From positions 1 to 63,802 of the forward strand of contig CAKQHO010000007.1 in the NCBI GenBank assembly GCA_934234185.1: a stretch of DNA of 63,802 bases, written 5' to 3'. Source of the stretch: an uncultured Psychrobacillus sp. (lineage in GTDB: Bacteria > Bacillota > Bacilli > Bacillales_A > Planococcaceae). The notes under the pieces were generated by a model. The model searched no databases and was not told the DNA's origin. It saw only the letters and a program-made list of their open reading frames with translations. Position numbers and translations under genes: made by a program. Below, piece by piece: positions 26,509 through 34,588 of the stretch (position 1 is the stretch's first letter; the number at the start of each line of letters is the position of its first letter).

Positions 26509-28485
26509 GTGGTGTCTTTTTTTAGAAAACGACCAATACGATATCCACTAATATTATTTATGTTCCTCGGTGGAGTTGCATCTTATTTAATTCTGTCTAA
26601 CAGTTTGTTAGTTGGATTGTTATTTGCTCTTTTGGTGATTGGTGTTTTCCTCTACGCTTGGATTATTGAACAGCGTGTATATGATGAAACGGAAAGACAT
26701 ATAGAAACGCTTTCCTACCGTATGAAAAAGGTTGGGGAAGAAGCTTTATTAGAGATGCCAATCGGAATTATATTGATAAATGATCAATATATCATAGAGT
26801 GGGCTAATCCATACATGACCCAAAGATTGCAATTTGATACGATAATTGGGGAGGATTTGCTTTCCATCTCAAAGGATTTTCAACAGTTATTGAAGCAGGA
26901 AGATTCAAGAGAAATGGTTATCTCATTGGATGATTCCAATTATAAGGTGTTTTATAAGGCAGAAGAAAAACTCTTATATTTTTTCGATATAACTGAACAA
27001 GTAGAAATAGAGTCTCTGTATTATGGCGATCGTACGGTTATAGGTGTACTTTTTATCGATAACTATGATGAAATTTCACAAGGTATGGATGATCAGACTA
27101 AAGGACAGTTAAATAGCCTTGTAACCTCATGTGTAAATGATTGGGCAGCCAAATATGGAATTTATGTAAAGCGAATTAACTCCGATCGCTTTCTCGCAGT
27201 TTTTAATGAATCCATTTTGCTGGAGCTTGAGAAAAGTAAATTCTCCATACTGGATGACATTCGCGAAACGACTAACAAGCTTGGTTTCTTATTGACTCTA
27301 AGTATAGGAGTCGGAGCTGGATCTACTTCCTTAGTAGAATTAGGACAGCTTGCACAGTCCAGCTTAGACTTAGTATTGGGTCGAGGTGGTGACCAGGTAG
27401 CAATTAAGCATCCAAGTGGAAAAGTGAAGTTTTATGGTGGTAAAACAAATCCAGTAGAGAAAAGAACTCGTGTAAGAGCCAGAGTTATCTCTCATGCGCT
27501 TAGAGATTTAATACAGGATAGCGACCAAGTATTTATAATGGGGCACAAGCTTCCAGATATGGATGCGATAGGTGCATCTGTTGGTGTAAGAAAGATGGCC
27601 GAGATGAATAAAGTAAAGGGTTATGTAGTACTGGACTTTAATGAGCTGGACAACAGCGTTCTTCGATTAATGGAGGAGATTAAAGAAAAACCAGAGCTAT
27701 ATGAACGATTTATCAGTCCGGAAGAAGCAATAACTAGAATGACTGAAAAAACCTTATTAGTAGTTGTAGATACACATAAACCAAGCCTAGTAATAGATGA
27801 AAAGCTACTTCAACGAGCAGAGAAAATTGTGGTAATCGACCATCATCGACGCGGTGAAGAATTTATCCCCAATACATTACTCGTATATATGGAGCCATAT
27901 GCATCCTCTACTTCCGAGCTTGTAACAGAGCTTATTGAATATCAGCCGAAAAGTGTGAAGCTCTCTATGTTAGAGGCAACAGCTATGCTTGCAGGTATAA
28001 TAGTAGATACAAAAAGCTTTACACTTCGGACGGGGGCAAGAACATTCGAAGCAGCATCATACTTAAGAACTCACGGTGCTGATACAATTCTCGTTCAGCG
28101 ATTGTTGAAGGAGGATTTGGATATCTATATTGAACGGTCCAAAATCGTTCAAAATGTAGAGTTTTTCCAAGAAGGTATTGCTATAGCACATGGAGAAGAA
28201 AATGCAACTTATAGTCAGGTCTTATTGGCACAAACAGCGGATATCTTATTAACAATGAATAATGTATCAGCTTCATTTGTAATAGGGCGTCGAGGGGAAA
28301 ATATGCTCGGTATTAGTGCTAGATCCTTAGGCGAAGTAAATGTCCAATTAATCATGGAAAAATTAAACGGTGGAGGGCATTTAACCAATGCAGCATGCCA
28401 ATTAGAAGATACAACGATAGATGAAGCGATTTCACTTTTAAAAAATGCAATTACCGAAACAATTGAAGGAGGAAAAGCAGAATGA
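26509..28485 (+). CDS. gdpP: Cyclic di-AMP phosphodiesterase GdpP
   Basis: GdpP hydrolyses cyclic di-AMP to pApA and so tunes osmolyte transport and cell-wall stress. The 658 residues contain two N-terminal membrane helices, a PAS domain (about 80-165), a degenerate GGDEF domain where the signature reads SDRF, and a DHH/DHHA1 catalytic module (GHKLPDMDAIGAS, VVIDHHRRGE, GGGHLTNA). The start is GTG. It overlaps rplI by 4 bp. Confidence 0.96.
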   Translation: MVSFFRKRPIRYPLILFMFLGGVASYLILSNSLLVGLLFALLVIGVFLYAWIIEQRVYDETERHIETLSYRMKKVGEEALLEMPIGIILINDQYIIEWANPYMTQRLQFDTIIGEDLLSISKDFQQLLKQEDSREMVISLDDSNYKVFYKAEEKLLYFFDITEQVEIESLYYGDRTVIGVLFIDNYDEISQGMDDQTKGQLNSLVTSCVNDWAAKYGIYVKRINSDRFLAVFNESILLELEKSKFSILDDIRETTNKLGFLLTLSIGVGAGSTSLVELGQLAQSSLDLVLGRGGDQVAIKHPSGKVKFYGGKTNPVEKRTRVRARVISHALRDLIQDSDQVFIMGHKLPDMDAIGASVGVRKMAEMNKVKGYVVLDFNELDNSVLRLMEEIKEKPELYERFISPEEAITRMTEKTLLVVVDTHKPSLVIDEKLLQRAEKIVVIDHHRRGEEFIPNTLLVYMEPYASSTSELVTELIEYQPKSVKLSMLEATAMLAGIIVDTKSFTLRTGARTFEAASYLRTHGADTILVQRLLKEDLDIYIERSKIVQNVEFFQEGIAIAHGEENATYSQVLLAQTADILLTMNNVSASFVIGRRGENMLGISARSLGEVNVQLIMEKLNGGGHLTNAACQLEDTTIDEAISLLKNAITETIEGGKAE

Positions 28486-28931
28486 AAGTAGTATTCTTAC
28501 AAGATGTTAAAGGAAAAGGTAAAAAGGGTGAAATTAAGAACGTAGCAGATGGCTATGCTCATAATTTCTTACTAAAAAATAAACTTGCCGTAGAGGCTTC
28601 TGCTTCTGCGCTTAGTGCATTAGAAGGACAAAAGAAAAAAACAGAAAAAGAGGCAGCGGAAGAGCTAGCTGCTGCGCAGAAACTAAAAGAAACTTTAGAA
28701 AAACTTACGGTAGAATTAAAAGCAAAATCTGGTAATGATGGTCGTTTGTTTGGTTCGGTTACTACTAAACAAATTGCAGCACAGCTAGAAAAATCTCATG
28801 GTATTAAGCTTGATAAACGTAAGATGGAATTGGATGATGCAATCCGTACTTTAGGTTTTACAAATGTTCCAGTTAAGCTTCATCAAGAAGTAGTGGCAAC
28901 ATTAAAAGTACATGTGTCTGAAGAGGCGTAA
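28482..28931 (+). CDS. rplI: Ribosomal protein bL9
   Basis: The 149-residue protein starts MKVVFLQDVKGKGKKGEIKN and contains DGYAHNFLLKNKLA, the bL9 signature, then a long central helix and a C-terminal domain with GSVTTKQIA. It is coupled to gdpP and followed 12 bp later by dnaB. Confidence 0.97.
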   Translation: MKVVFLQDVKGKGKKGEIKNVADGYAHNFLLKNKLAVEASASALSALEGQKKKTEKEAAEELAAAQKLKETLEKLTVELKAKSGNDGRLFGSVTTKQIAAQLEKSHGIKLDKRKMELDDAIRTLGFTNVPVKLHQEVVATLKVHVSEEA

Positions 28932-28943
28932 GGGGAGATTCCT

Positions 28944-30299
28944 ATGAGCGATCCATTGTTGGACCGTATCCCGCCACATAACCAGGAAGCCGAGCAATCA
29001 GTCCTTGGAGCAATCTTCCTAGAGCCACAGGCTTTGATTACTGCAGCAGAGATTGTCATGCCTGAGGATTTTTACCGCGTAGCTCATCAAAAAATTTTTC
29101 AGACGATGATTCGCCTAAGTGATCAAGGAAAAGCAATAGATGTAGTAACCGTTACTGAAGAGCTTTCTGCTAAAAAGGAGTTAGAAGATGTAGGGGGAAT
29201 CACCTATATCAGTGAAATTGCAAACTCTGTACCGACAGCTGCCAACATCGGACACTACGCTAAAATAGTAGAAGAAAAATCTATTCTTCGTCGTCTAATT
29301 CGAGTAGCTACCACTATTGTAGAGGATGGCTTTACAAGAGAGGACGAGGTAGAGGCTTTACTATCTGAAGCAGAACGAAAGATGATGGAGGTTGCCAATC
29401 GCAAGAATGCTGGTGACTTTAAGCACATAAAGGACGTATTAGTAGAAACCTACGATAATATTGAAAAGCTTCATACAAGAAAAGGCGATGTAACTGGGAT
29501 CCCAACAGGATTTAGAGACTTAGATAAAGTGACTGCAGGATTCCAACGTAATGATCTCATTATTGTAGCAGCTCGACCTTCTGTAGGGAAAACAGCCTTT
29601 TCCTTAAATGTAGCTCAAAATGTAGCAACTAAGACAAATGAGAACGTAGCTATCTTTAGTCTCGAGATGGGTGCGGAACAGTTAGTAATGCGGATGCTTT
29701 GTGCGGAGGGTAATATTGATGCACAGGTTCTTCGAACAGGTTCTCTTACAACAGAGGATTGGAGAAAACTAACAATGGCAATGGGTAGCCTCTCGAATGC
29801 AGGAATATTTATCGATGATACACCTGGTATACGAGTAAATGAAATTCGCGCTAAGTGTAGACGTTTAAAGCAGGAGTATGGATTAGGGATGATTCTGATC
29901 GATTACTTGCAGCTTATTCAAGGTAGCGGTGGTAGCCAAGCAAACCGTCAACAAGAGGTTTCTGAAATTTCCCGTTCCTTAAAGGGTCTGGCACGTGAGC
30001 TTCAAGTTCCTGTTATTGCCTTATCACAGCTTTCTCGTGGAGTAGAGCAACGACAAGACAAGCGACCGATGATGTCTGATCTAAGGGAATCAGGGTCTAT
30101 CGAGCAGGATGCTGATATTGTTGCTTTCTTATATCGTGAAGATTACTACGATAAAGAAACAGAGAATCAGAATATGATAGAAATTATCATAGCAAAACAA
30201 CGTAATGGTCCAACTGGTACTGTAACTCTAGCATTTGTGAAGGAATATAATAAATTCGTTAACATTGACTGGAGTCAGCACCAAGCACCATCTGCATAA
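28944..30299 (+). CDS. dnaB: Replicative DNA helicase DnaB (DnaC in B. subtilis)
   Basis: This hexameric helicase unwinds DNA at the fork. The 451 residues comprise an N-terminal primase-binding domain (RIPPHNQEAEQSVLGAIF), a linker, and a RecA-like motor with Walker A ARPSVGKTAF, Walker B-like GMILIDYLQLI and the arginine region SRGVEQRQDKRP. It ends the yybS-gdpP-rplI-dnaB unit; in B. subtilis the gene is named dnaC. Confidence 0.97.
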   Translation: MSDPLLDRIPPHNQEAEQSVLGAIFLEPQALITAAEIVMPEDFYRVAHQKIFQTMIRLSDQGKAIDVVTVTEELSAKKELEDVGGITYISEIANSVPTAANIGHYAKIVEEKSILRRLIRVATTIVEDGFTREDEVEALLSEAERKMMEVANRKNAGDFKHIKDVLVETYDNIEKLHTRKGDVTGIPTGFRDLDKVTAGFQRNDLIIVAARPSVGKTAFSLNVAQNVATKTNENVAIFSLEMGAEQLVMRMLCAEGNIDAQVLRTGSLTTEDWRKLTMAMGSLSNAGIFIDDTPGIRVNEIRAKCRRLKQEYGLGMILIDYLQLIQGSGGSQANRQQEVSEISRSLKGLARELQVPVIALSQLSRGVEQRQDKRPMMSDLRESGSIEQDADIVAFLYREDYYDKETENQNMIEIIIAKQRNGPTGTVTLAFVKEYNKFVNIDWSQHQAPSA

Positions 30300-30306
30300 C
30301 CTTATT

Positions 30307-30356
30307 AACACGAACATACTAACAAGTTACTTTGTTAAATGTTCGTGTTTTTTTGT
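30307..30356 (+). terminator. dnaB terminator; arms also resemble PurR boxes
   Basis: Arms aacacgaacat and atgttcgtgtt enclose a second stem taacaa / ttgtta and are followed by seven Ts. Each arm contains CGAAC, the heart of the PurBox, and they lie about 20-60 bp upstream of the purA promoter. Confidence 0.75.
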
Positions 30357-30364
30357 GTAAATAG

Positions 30365-30393
30365 TTGACTCTCTATTAGAGGATTGGTACAAT
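30365..30393 (+). promoter_or_regulatory. Sigma-A promoter of purA
   Basis: TTGACT (30365-30370), a 17-nt spacer and TACAAT (30388-30393) lie about 50 bp before the purA start. Confidence 0.8.
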
Positions 30394-30441
30394 TACACTG
30401 TTTGAATCAGGACATTATAATGTCTGACGGAGGTGCTGGCA

Positions 30442-31728
30442 ATGCCATCAGTAGTAGTAGTGGGAACACAGTGGGGAGACGAAGGTAAAGGAAAGATAAC
30501 AGACTTTCTCTCTGAAAATTCAGAAGTAATTTCACGTTACCAAGGAGGTAATAATGCAGGGCATACCATTATTTTTGGTGGTGAAACTTACAAGCTTCAC
30601 TTAATTCCTTCAGGTATTTTTTATAAAGATAAAATTTCTGTTATCGGTAATGGAATGGTAGTAGATCCAAGAGCCCTTGTAAAAGAGCTAAAAGGATTAC
30701 ACGATCGTGGAATTACTACGGAAAATCTTCGTATCTCCAACCGGGCTCACGTCATTCTTCCCTATCATCTTAAACAGGATGAAGTAGAGGAAGCACGTCG
30801 TGGAGCAAACAAAATTGGTACCACAGGTAAAGGAATAGGGCCTGCTTACATGGATAAAGCAGCACGTGTAGGGATTCGTATGGCAGATTTACTAGATTAT
30901 GAAGTATTCAAGGAAAAGCTTGAGCGTAATTTGGAAGAGAAAAATCGTTTATTTGAAAAATTTTATGAAACAAAAGGGTTTACAGTAGAAGAAATCTTAG
31001 AAGAATTTTATGGATATGGTCAAGAGATAGAGAAATATGTTACGGATACATCTAAGGTGTTAAACGATGCATTAGACGAAGGACGTCGAGTGTTATTTGA
31101 AGGTGCTCAAGGAGTTATGCTAGATATAGACCAAGGCACTTATCCATTTGTAACCTCTTCAAACCCAGTAGCTGGAGGAGTAACTATTGGAGCTGGAGTA
31201 GGGCCCACTAAAATATCTCACGTAGTGGGAGTTTGTAAGGCATATACATCTCGAGTAGGAGACGGTCCTTTCCCAACAGAATTATTTGACGAAGTAGGAA
31301 ATCAAATAAGAGAAGTTGGAAAAGAATATGGTACAACAACTGGTCGACCAAGACGAATTGGTTGGTTCGACACAGTAGTAGTAAGACATGCTGCTCGCGT
31401 AAGTGGTTTAACAGATCTTACCGTAAACTCTATTGATGTGTTGACAGGTCTGGAAAAGGTAAAAATATGTACTGCTTATAAATATAAAGGAGAACTTATT
31501 ACTGAGTACCCTGCAAACTTACGTATTCTTTCAGAATGTGAGCCAGTATATGAGGAGCTTCCAGGTTGGAGTGAGGATATTACAAAATGTAAGTCCTTAG
31601 ACGAGCTTCCTGCAACGGCAAGACATTACCTAGAGCGTATTGCTCAGCTAACGGGAGTACAAATTTCGATTTTCTCCGTTGGACCAGATCGTACCCAAAC
31701 AAATATTGTATCTAGCGTCTGGAGATAA
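30442..31728 (+). CDS. purA: Adenylosuccinate synthetase
   Basis: PurA makes adenylosuccinate from IMP, aspartate and GTP, the first committed step to AMP. The 428 residues start MPSVVVVGTQWGDEGKGKIT, with the GTP-binding loop GDEGKGK, the block QGGNNAGHTI and the signature GIGPAYMDKAAR. The C-terminal segment includes SVGPDRTQT. The ATG at 30442 follows GACGGAGGTG; an ATG nine bases upstream overlaps that site. It has its own promoter with possible PurR boxes. Confidence 0.97.
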   Translation: MPSVVVVGTQWGDEGKGKITDFLSENSEVISRYQGGNNAGHTIIFGGETYKLHLIPSGIFYKDKISVIGNGMVVDPRALVKELKGLHDRGITTENLRISNRAHVILPYHLKQDEVEEARRGANKIGTTGKGIGPAYMDKAARVGIRMADLLDYEVFKEKLERNLEEKNRLFEKFYETKGFTVEEILEEFYGYGQEIEKYVTDTSKVLNDALDEGRRVLFEGAQGVMLDIDQGTYPFVTSSNPVAGGVTIGAGVGPTKISHVVGVCKAYTSRVGDGPFPTELFDEVGNQIREVGKEYGTTTGRPRRIGWFDTVVVRHAARVSGLTDLTVNSIDVLTGLEKVKICTAYKYKGELITEYPANLRILSECEPVYEELPGWSEDITKCKSLDELPATARHYLERIAQLTGVQISIFSVGPDRTQTNIVSSVWR

Positions 31729-31775
31729 AAAGTTACACCCCAAGTATCTTAGGACGTACAAACTATATAGTGTTC

Positions 31776-31812
31776 AATACCATGAGCCTCCGTGTTCATG
31801 GTATTTTTTATT
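31776..31812 (+). terminator. purA terminator
   Basis: Arms aataccatga / tcatggtatt are followed by a T-run. The rest of the 455-bp spacer (31813-32183) is AT-rich and holds a WalR-type box near its right end; I see no gene in it. Confidence 0.85.
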
Positions 31813-32100
31813 GTCTATTACTGACACTTAACACTTAGCCAAAATGGGAGGAGGCTGTTCTGACGGAGGAACTGCCTCCCTAAACTATCTTCTGATACAT
31901 GAATAATGTCATTTTATGTTTTTTTTAGTAAACGATTATGACAAATATAACAGAGTAAAAAGTAAAATTAATGGAGAAATAAGAAAATAAAGAAGAAATT
32001 TTAAAAAATAGTAGTAATATTATCTAAATAAAATCTTTTATTTTCCAATTTATTTAACATTATAGGAAATAATGGAACTAAAAATACAATTTCTTTACAA

Positions 32101-32117
32101 GTAACATTATCGTAACA
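32101..32117 (-). promoter_or_regulatory. WalR-type binding site upstream of the M23 peptidase gene
   Basis: On the minus strand the sequence reads TGTTAC-GATAA-TGTTAC, two direct hexamers separated by five bases. This fits the WalR consensus TGT(A/T)A(A/T/C)-N5-TGT(A/T)A(A/T/C) exactly. It lies 67 bp before the peptidase start. Confidence 0.75.
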
Positions 32118-32183
32118 CAGACCTATTTAAAATATGATAAATTAGAGGAGTGTGAAATTTAGTAGTGTGGAAGGGGCTTTATC

Positions 32184-33647
32184 ATGTTTTGGAAGATTAG
32201 GAAAGAAGGATTGGAAACAAATTCTTCTGACAGAAAAACTAATATAGTGAAAAAAGCAACTATAGCTGTATTACTACTATCATGTCTTTCCTTTAACATG
32301 GCCTTTGCCAAGGAAGACAAGGACCATGATCTCAAAGAGATATATCATATATACGTAGAAAAGCAATACTTAGGTGCAGTTTCAGATAAGGAAGAAATGC
32401 AAAAAGTATTAGACCAAAAAATAAAAGAGTCTAGCTCCAAGTACGAGTCTCTTCATTTGAATATAGGTTCAGACCTATCCATTGTGTCAGAACAAGTATT
32501 TACTCCCTCTACAAATGATGAAGCAACTCTTCAAAGGTTAAATGAAACACTTGAAGTGAAAGCCAAAGCATTTGCACTTCTAGTCGATGACGAGATGGCG
32601 GTCTACGTTAAAGATATAGAAGAATATCAGGAAGTCATACGTAAGGTTAAGATGAACTATATTACAGAAGAAGAATTTGCTGTATTAGAAGCTAGAAAAA
32701 ATCCTACTGAAGCTTTACCCGAATTAAAAGAGGGTGAAACCAGAATTGCAGATTTAATTCTAAAGCAAAAGGTTTCAGGTGTTACTGTTGAGGTAGATCC
32801 AAGTAAAGTTATTGCGGTTGATGAAGCTGTGCAGCTATTACTTGATGGAACTCTTGAGCAAGAAACCTATCAAGTTCAAGAGGGAGATGTTTTAGGAAAG
32901 ATTGCAACTAAGTTTAACTTATCACCTTCCGAACTGTTAACTATAAATCCAGATTTAACTGAATCTAGTTTATTGAAAATAGGACAAGAGATAAACGTTA
33001 CTGTTCTTAAGCCTCTTGTGAATGTAGAAGTACATTACGAGAAAAAAGCGTTAGAGGTAATCCCTCATGCCAAACAAGTAATTGAAACGGCGGAAATGTA
33101 TAAAGGGGATAAAAAGGTAAAACAAGAAGGCTCTGATGGTAAGAGACTTGCTACATATTTAGTGAGAAAAGAAAATGGGGTCCAAGTGGGATCTTCGATG
33201 TTAGAAGAAAATATATTGGTAAACCCTCAGGATCGAATAGTATTAAAAGGAACAAAAGTCATTCCTTCACGTGGGTCAGGCTCCTTTGTATGGCCAGCAG
33301 AGGGTGGTTATATCTCAAGTAAAATGGGTTACCGCTGGGGACGTAAGCATGAAGGAATAGATATTGCCCGTCCAAGTGGATTTAATATTAAGGCAGCGGA
33401 TAATGGTATCGTAGTAGCAGCTGGTAGAGATGGTACTTATGGAAACCGTGTTATCATAAATCACCAAAATGGATATAAAACTACCTATGCACACTTATCT
33501 TCTATTAGTGTCCGAGTAGGAGATGTGGTACCACAGGGTTCAAAAATAGGCGTTATGGGTAGCACAGGAAGATCGACAGGAACACATTTGCATTTTGAAG
33601 TAGAAAAGAATGGAGTAACTATCAATCCTCTATCTGTGTTAAGATAA
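32184..33647 (+). CDS. LysM-G5-M23 cell-wall endopeptidase
   Basis: The 487-residue protein has a cytosolic tail, a membrane/signal segment at about 28-46, a helical region, a LysM domain (about 228-273), a G5-like domain (about 280-355) and a C-terminal M23 peptidase domain (about 366-487). The domain carries zinc-site motifs HEGID and HLHFE. M23 enzymes cut peptide cross-links in peptidoglycan. It lies just upstream of walR and has a WalR-type box, so it is probably a target of the neighbouring regulator. Confidence 0.93.
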   Translation: MFWKIRKEGLETNSSDRKTNIVKKATIAVLLLSCLSFNMAFAKEDKDHDLKEIYHIYVEKQYLGAVSDKEEMQKVLDQKIKESSSKYESLHLNIGSDLSIVSEQVFTPSTNDEATLQRLNETLEVKAKAFALLVDDEMAVYVKDIEEYQEVIRKVKMNYITEEEFAVLEARKNPTEALPELKEGETRIADLILKQKVSGVTVEVDPSKVIAVDEAVQLLLDGTLEQETYQVQEGDVLGKIATKFNLSPSELLTINPDLTESSLLKIGQEINVTVLKPLVNVEVHYEKKALEVIPHAKQVIETAEMYKGDKKVKQEGSDGKRLATYLVRKENGVQVGSSMLEENILVNPQDRIVLKGTKVIPSRGSGSFVWPAEGGYISSKMGYRWGRKHEGIDIARPSGFNIKAADNGIVVAAGRDGTYGNRVIINHQNGYKTTYAHLSSISVRVGDVVPQGSKIGVMGSTGRSTGTHLHFEVEKNGVTINPLSVLR

Positions 33648-33661
33648 TAGTAGATAAAAAA

Positions 33662-33693
33662 GGGACAGTCACTAGCTTGGCTGTCTTTTTTTA
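33662..33693 (+). terminator. Terminator after the M23 peptidase gene
   Basis: Arms gacag / ctgtc, extended by partly paired bases, are followed by seven Ts. Confidence 0.65.
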
Positions 33694-33716
33694 TAATGAA
33701 AAGCTGATTATCTTTA

Positions 33717-33730
33717 ATTTCCTGGGAAAT
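33717..33730. promoter_or_regulatory. Noc-binding-site-like palindrome
   Basis: The sequence atttcctgggaaat differs at one base from the Noc consensus ATTTCCCGGGAAAT. It lies in the 231-bp spacer between the peptidase gene and walR. Confidence 0.55.
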
Positions 33731-33878
33731 ATTCCGACACTACTCGACAAAGCACTTCCCTCTATGTTCAAGGATGCACATAGATTAAAAGCATGATAGA
33801 GTAAGGATATATTAATTGATTACAATAATTTTTTGAGATAAAAATTTACTTTCCTAAGAGAGAAAGGGGTCTATTTAG

Positions 33879-34583
33879 ATGAGTAAGAAAATATTAGTTG
33901 TAGATGATGAAAAGCCAATTGCAGATATTCTTCAATTTAACTTAAAGAAAGAGGGGTATCAGGTATACTGTGCTTATGATGGAGACGAGGCTTTAAAAAA
34001 GGTAGATGAGATTCAGCCAGACTTAATGTTATTGGATATTATGCTGCCAAACAGAGATGGTATGGAAGTTTGTCGAGAAATTCGTAAACGCTTTAACTTT
34101 CCTATCATAATGCTGACTGCGAAAGATTCAGAAATAGATAAAGTTTTGGGTCTCGAGCTTGGAGCTGATGACTATGTAACAAAACCATTTAGCACAAGAG
34201 AGCTAATTGCTAGGGTTAAGGCTAATATGAGAAGACATCAAACGATTCAAGAGGACAATGAAGTTACAACGAATGATATAGTAATAGGTCCATTAACCAT
34301 ACAGCCAGACGCTTATTTAGTGTTAAAAAGAGATGAAACAATAGAACTAACTCACCGTGAATTTGAGCTATTGCATTACTTAGCAAAGCATATTGGACAG
34401 GTTATGACACGTGAGCATTTATTACAAACGGTATGGGGTTATGATTATTTTGGAGATGTACGAACAGTAGATGTAACAATACGGAGACTAAGAGAAAAAA
34501 TAGAGGATAACCCAAGTCATCCAAACTGGATTGTGACTAGACGAGGTGTTGGCTACTATTTACGTAATCCTGAACAGGAGTAG
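33879..34583 (+). CDS. walR: Essential response regulator WalR (YycF)
   Basis: WalR controls cell-wall hydrolase genes and growth in low-GC Gram-positive bacteria. The 234 residues comprise a receiver domain with phosphoacceptor D53 in LMLLDIMLP, the switch lysine in YVTKPFS, and an OmpR-type winged helix (ELTHREFELLHYLA, VRTVDVTIRRLREKIE, TRRGVGYYL). It heads a five-gene cluster, and its start follows AGAAAGGGG. Confidence 0.97.
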   Translation: MSKKILVVDDEKPIADILQFNLKKEGYQVYCAYDGDEALKKVDEIQPDLMLLDIMLPNRDGMEVCREIRKRFNFPIIMLTAKDSEIDKVLGLELGADDYVTKPFSTRELIARVKANMRRHQTIQEDNEVTTNDIVIGPLTIQPDAYLVLKRDETIELTHREFELLHYLAKHIGQVMTREHLLQTVWGYDYFGDVRTVDVTIRRLREKIEDNPSHPNWIVTRRGVGYYLRNPEQE

Positions 34584-34588
34584 TTGGA

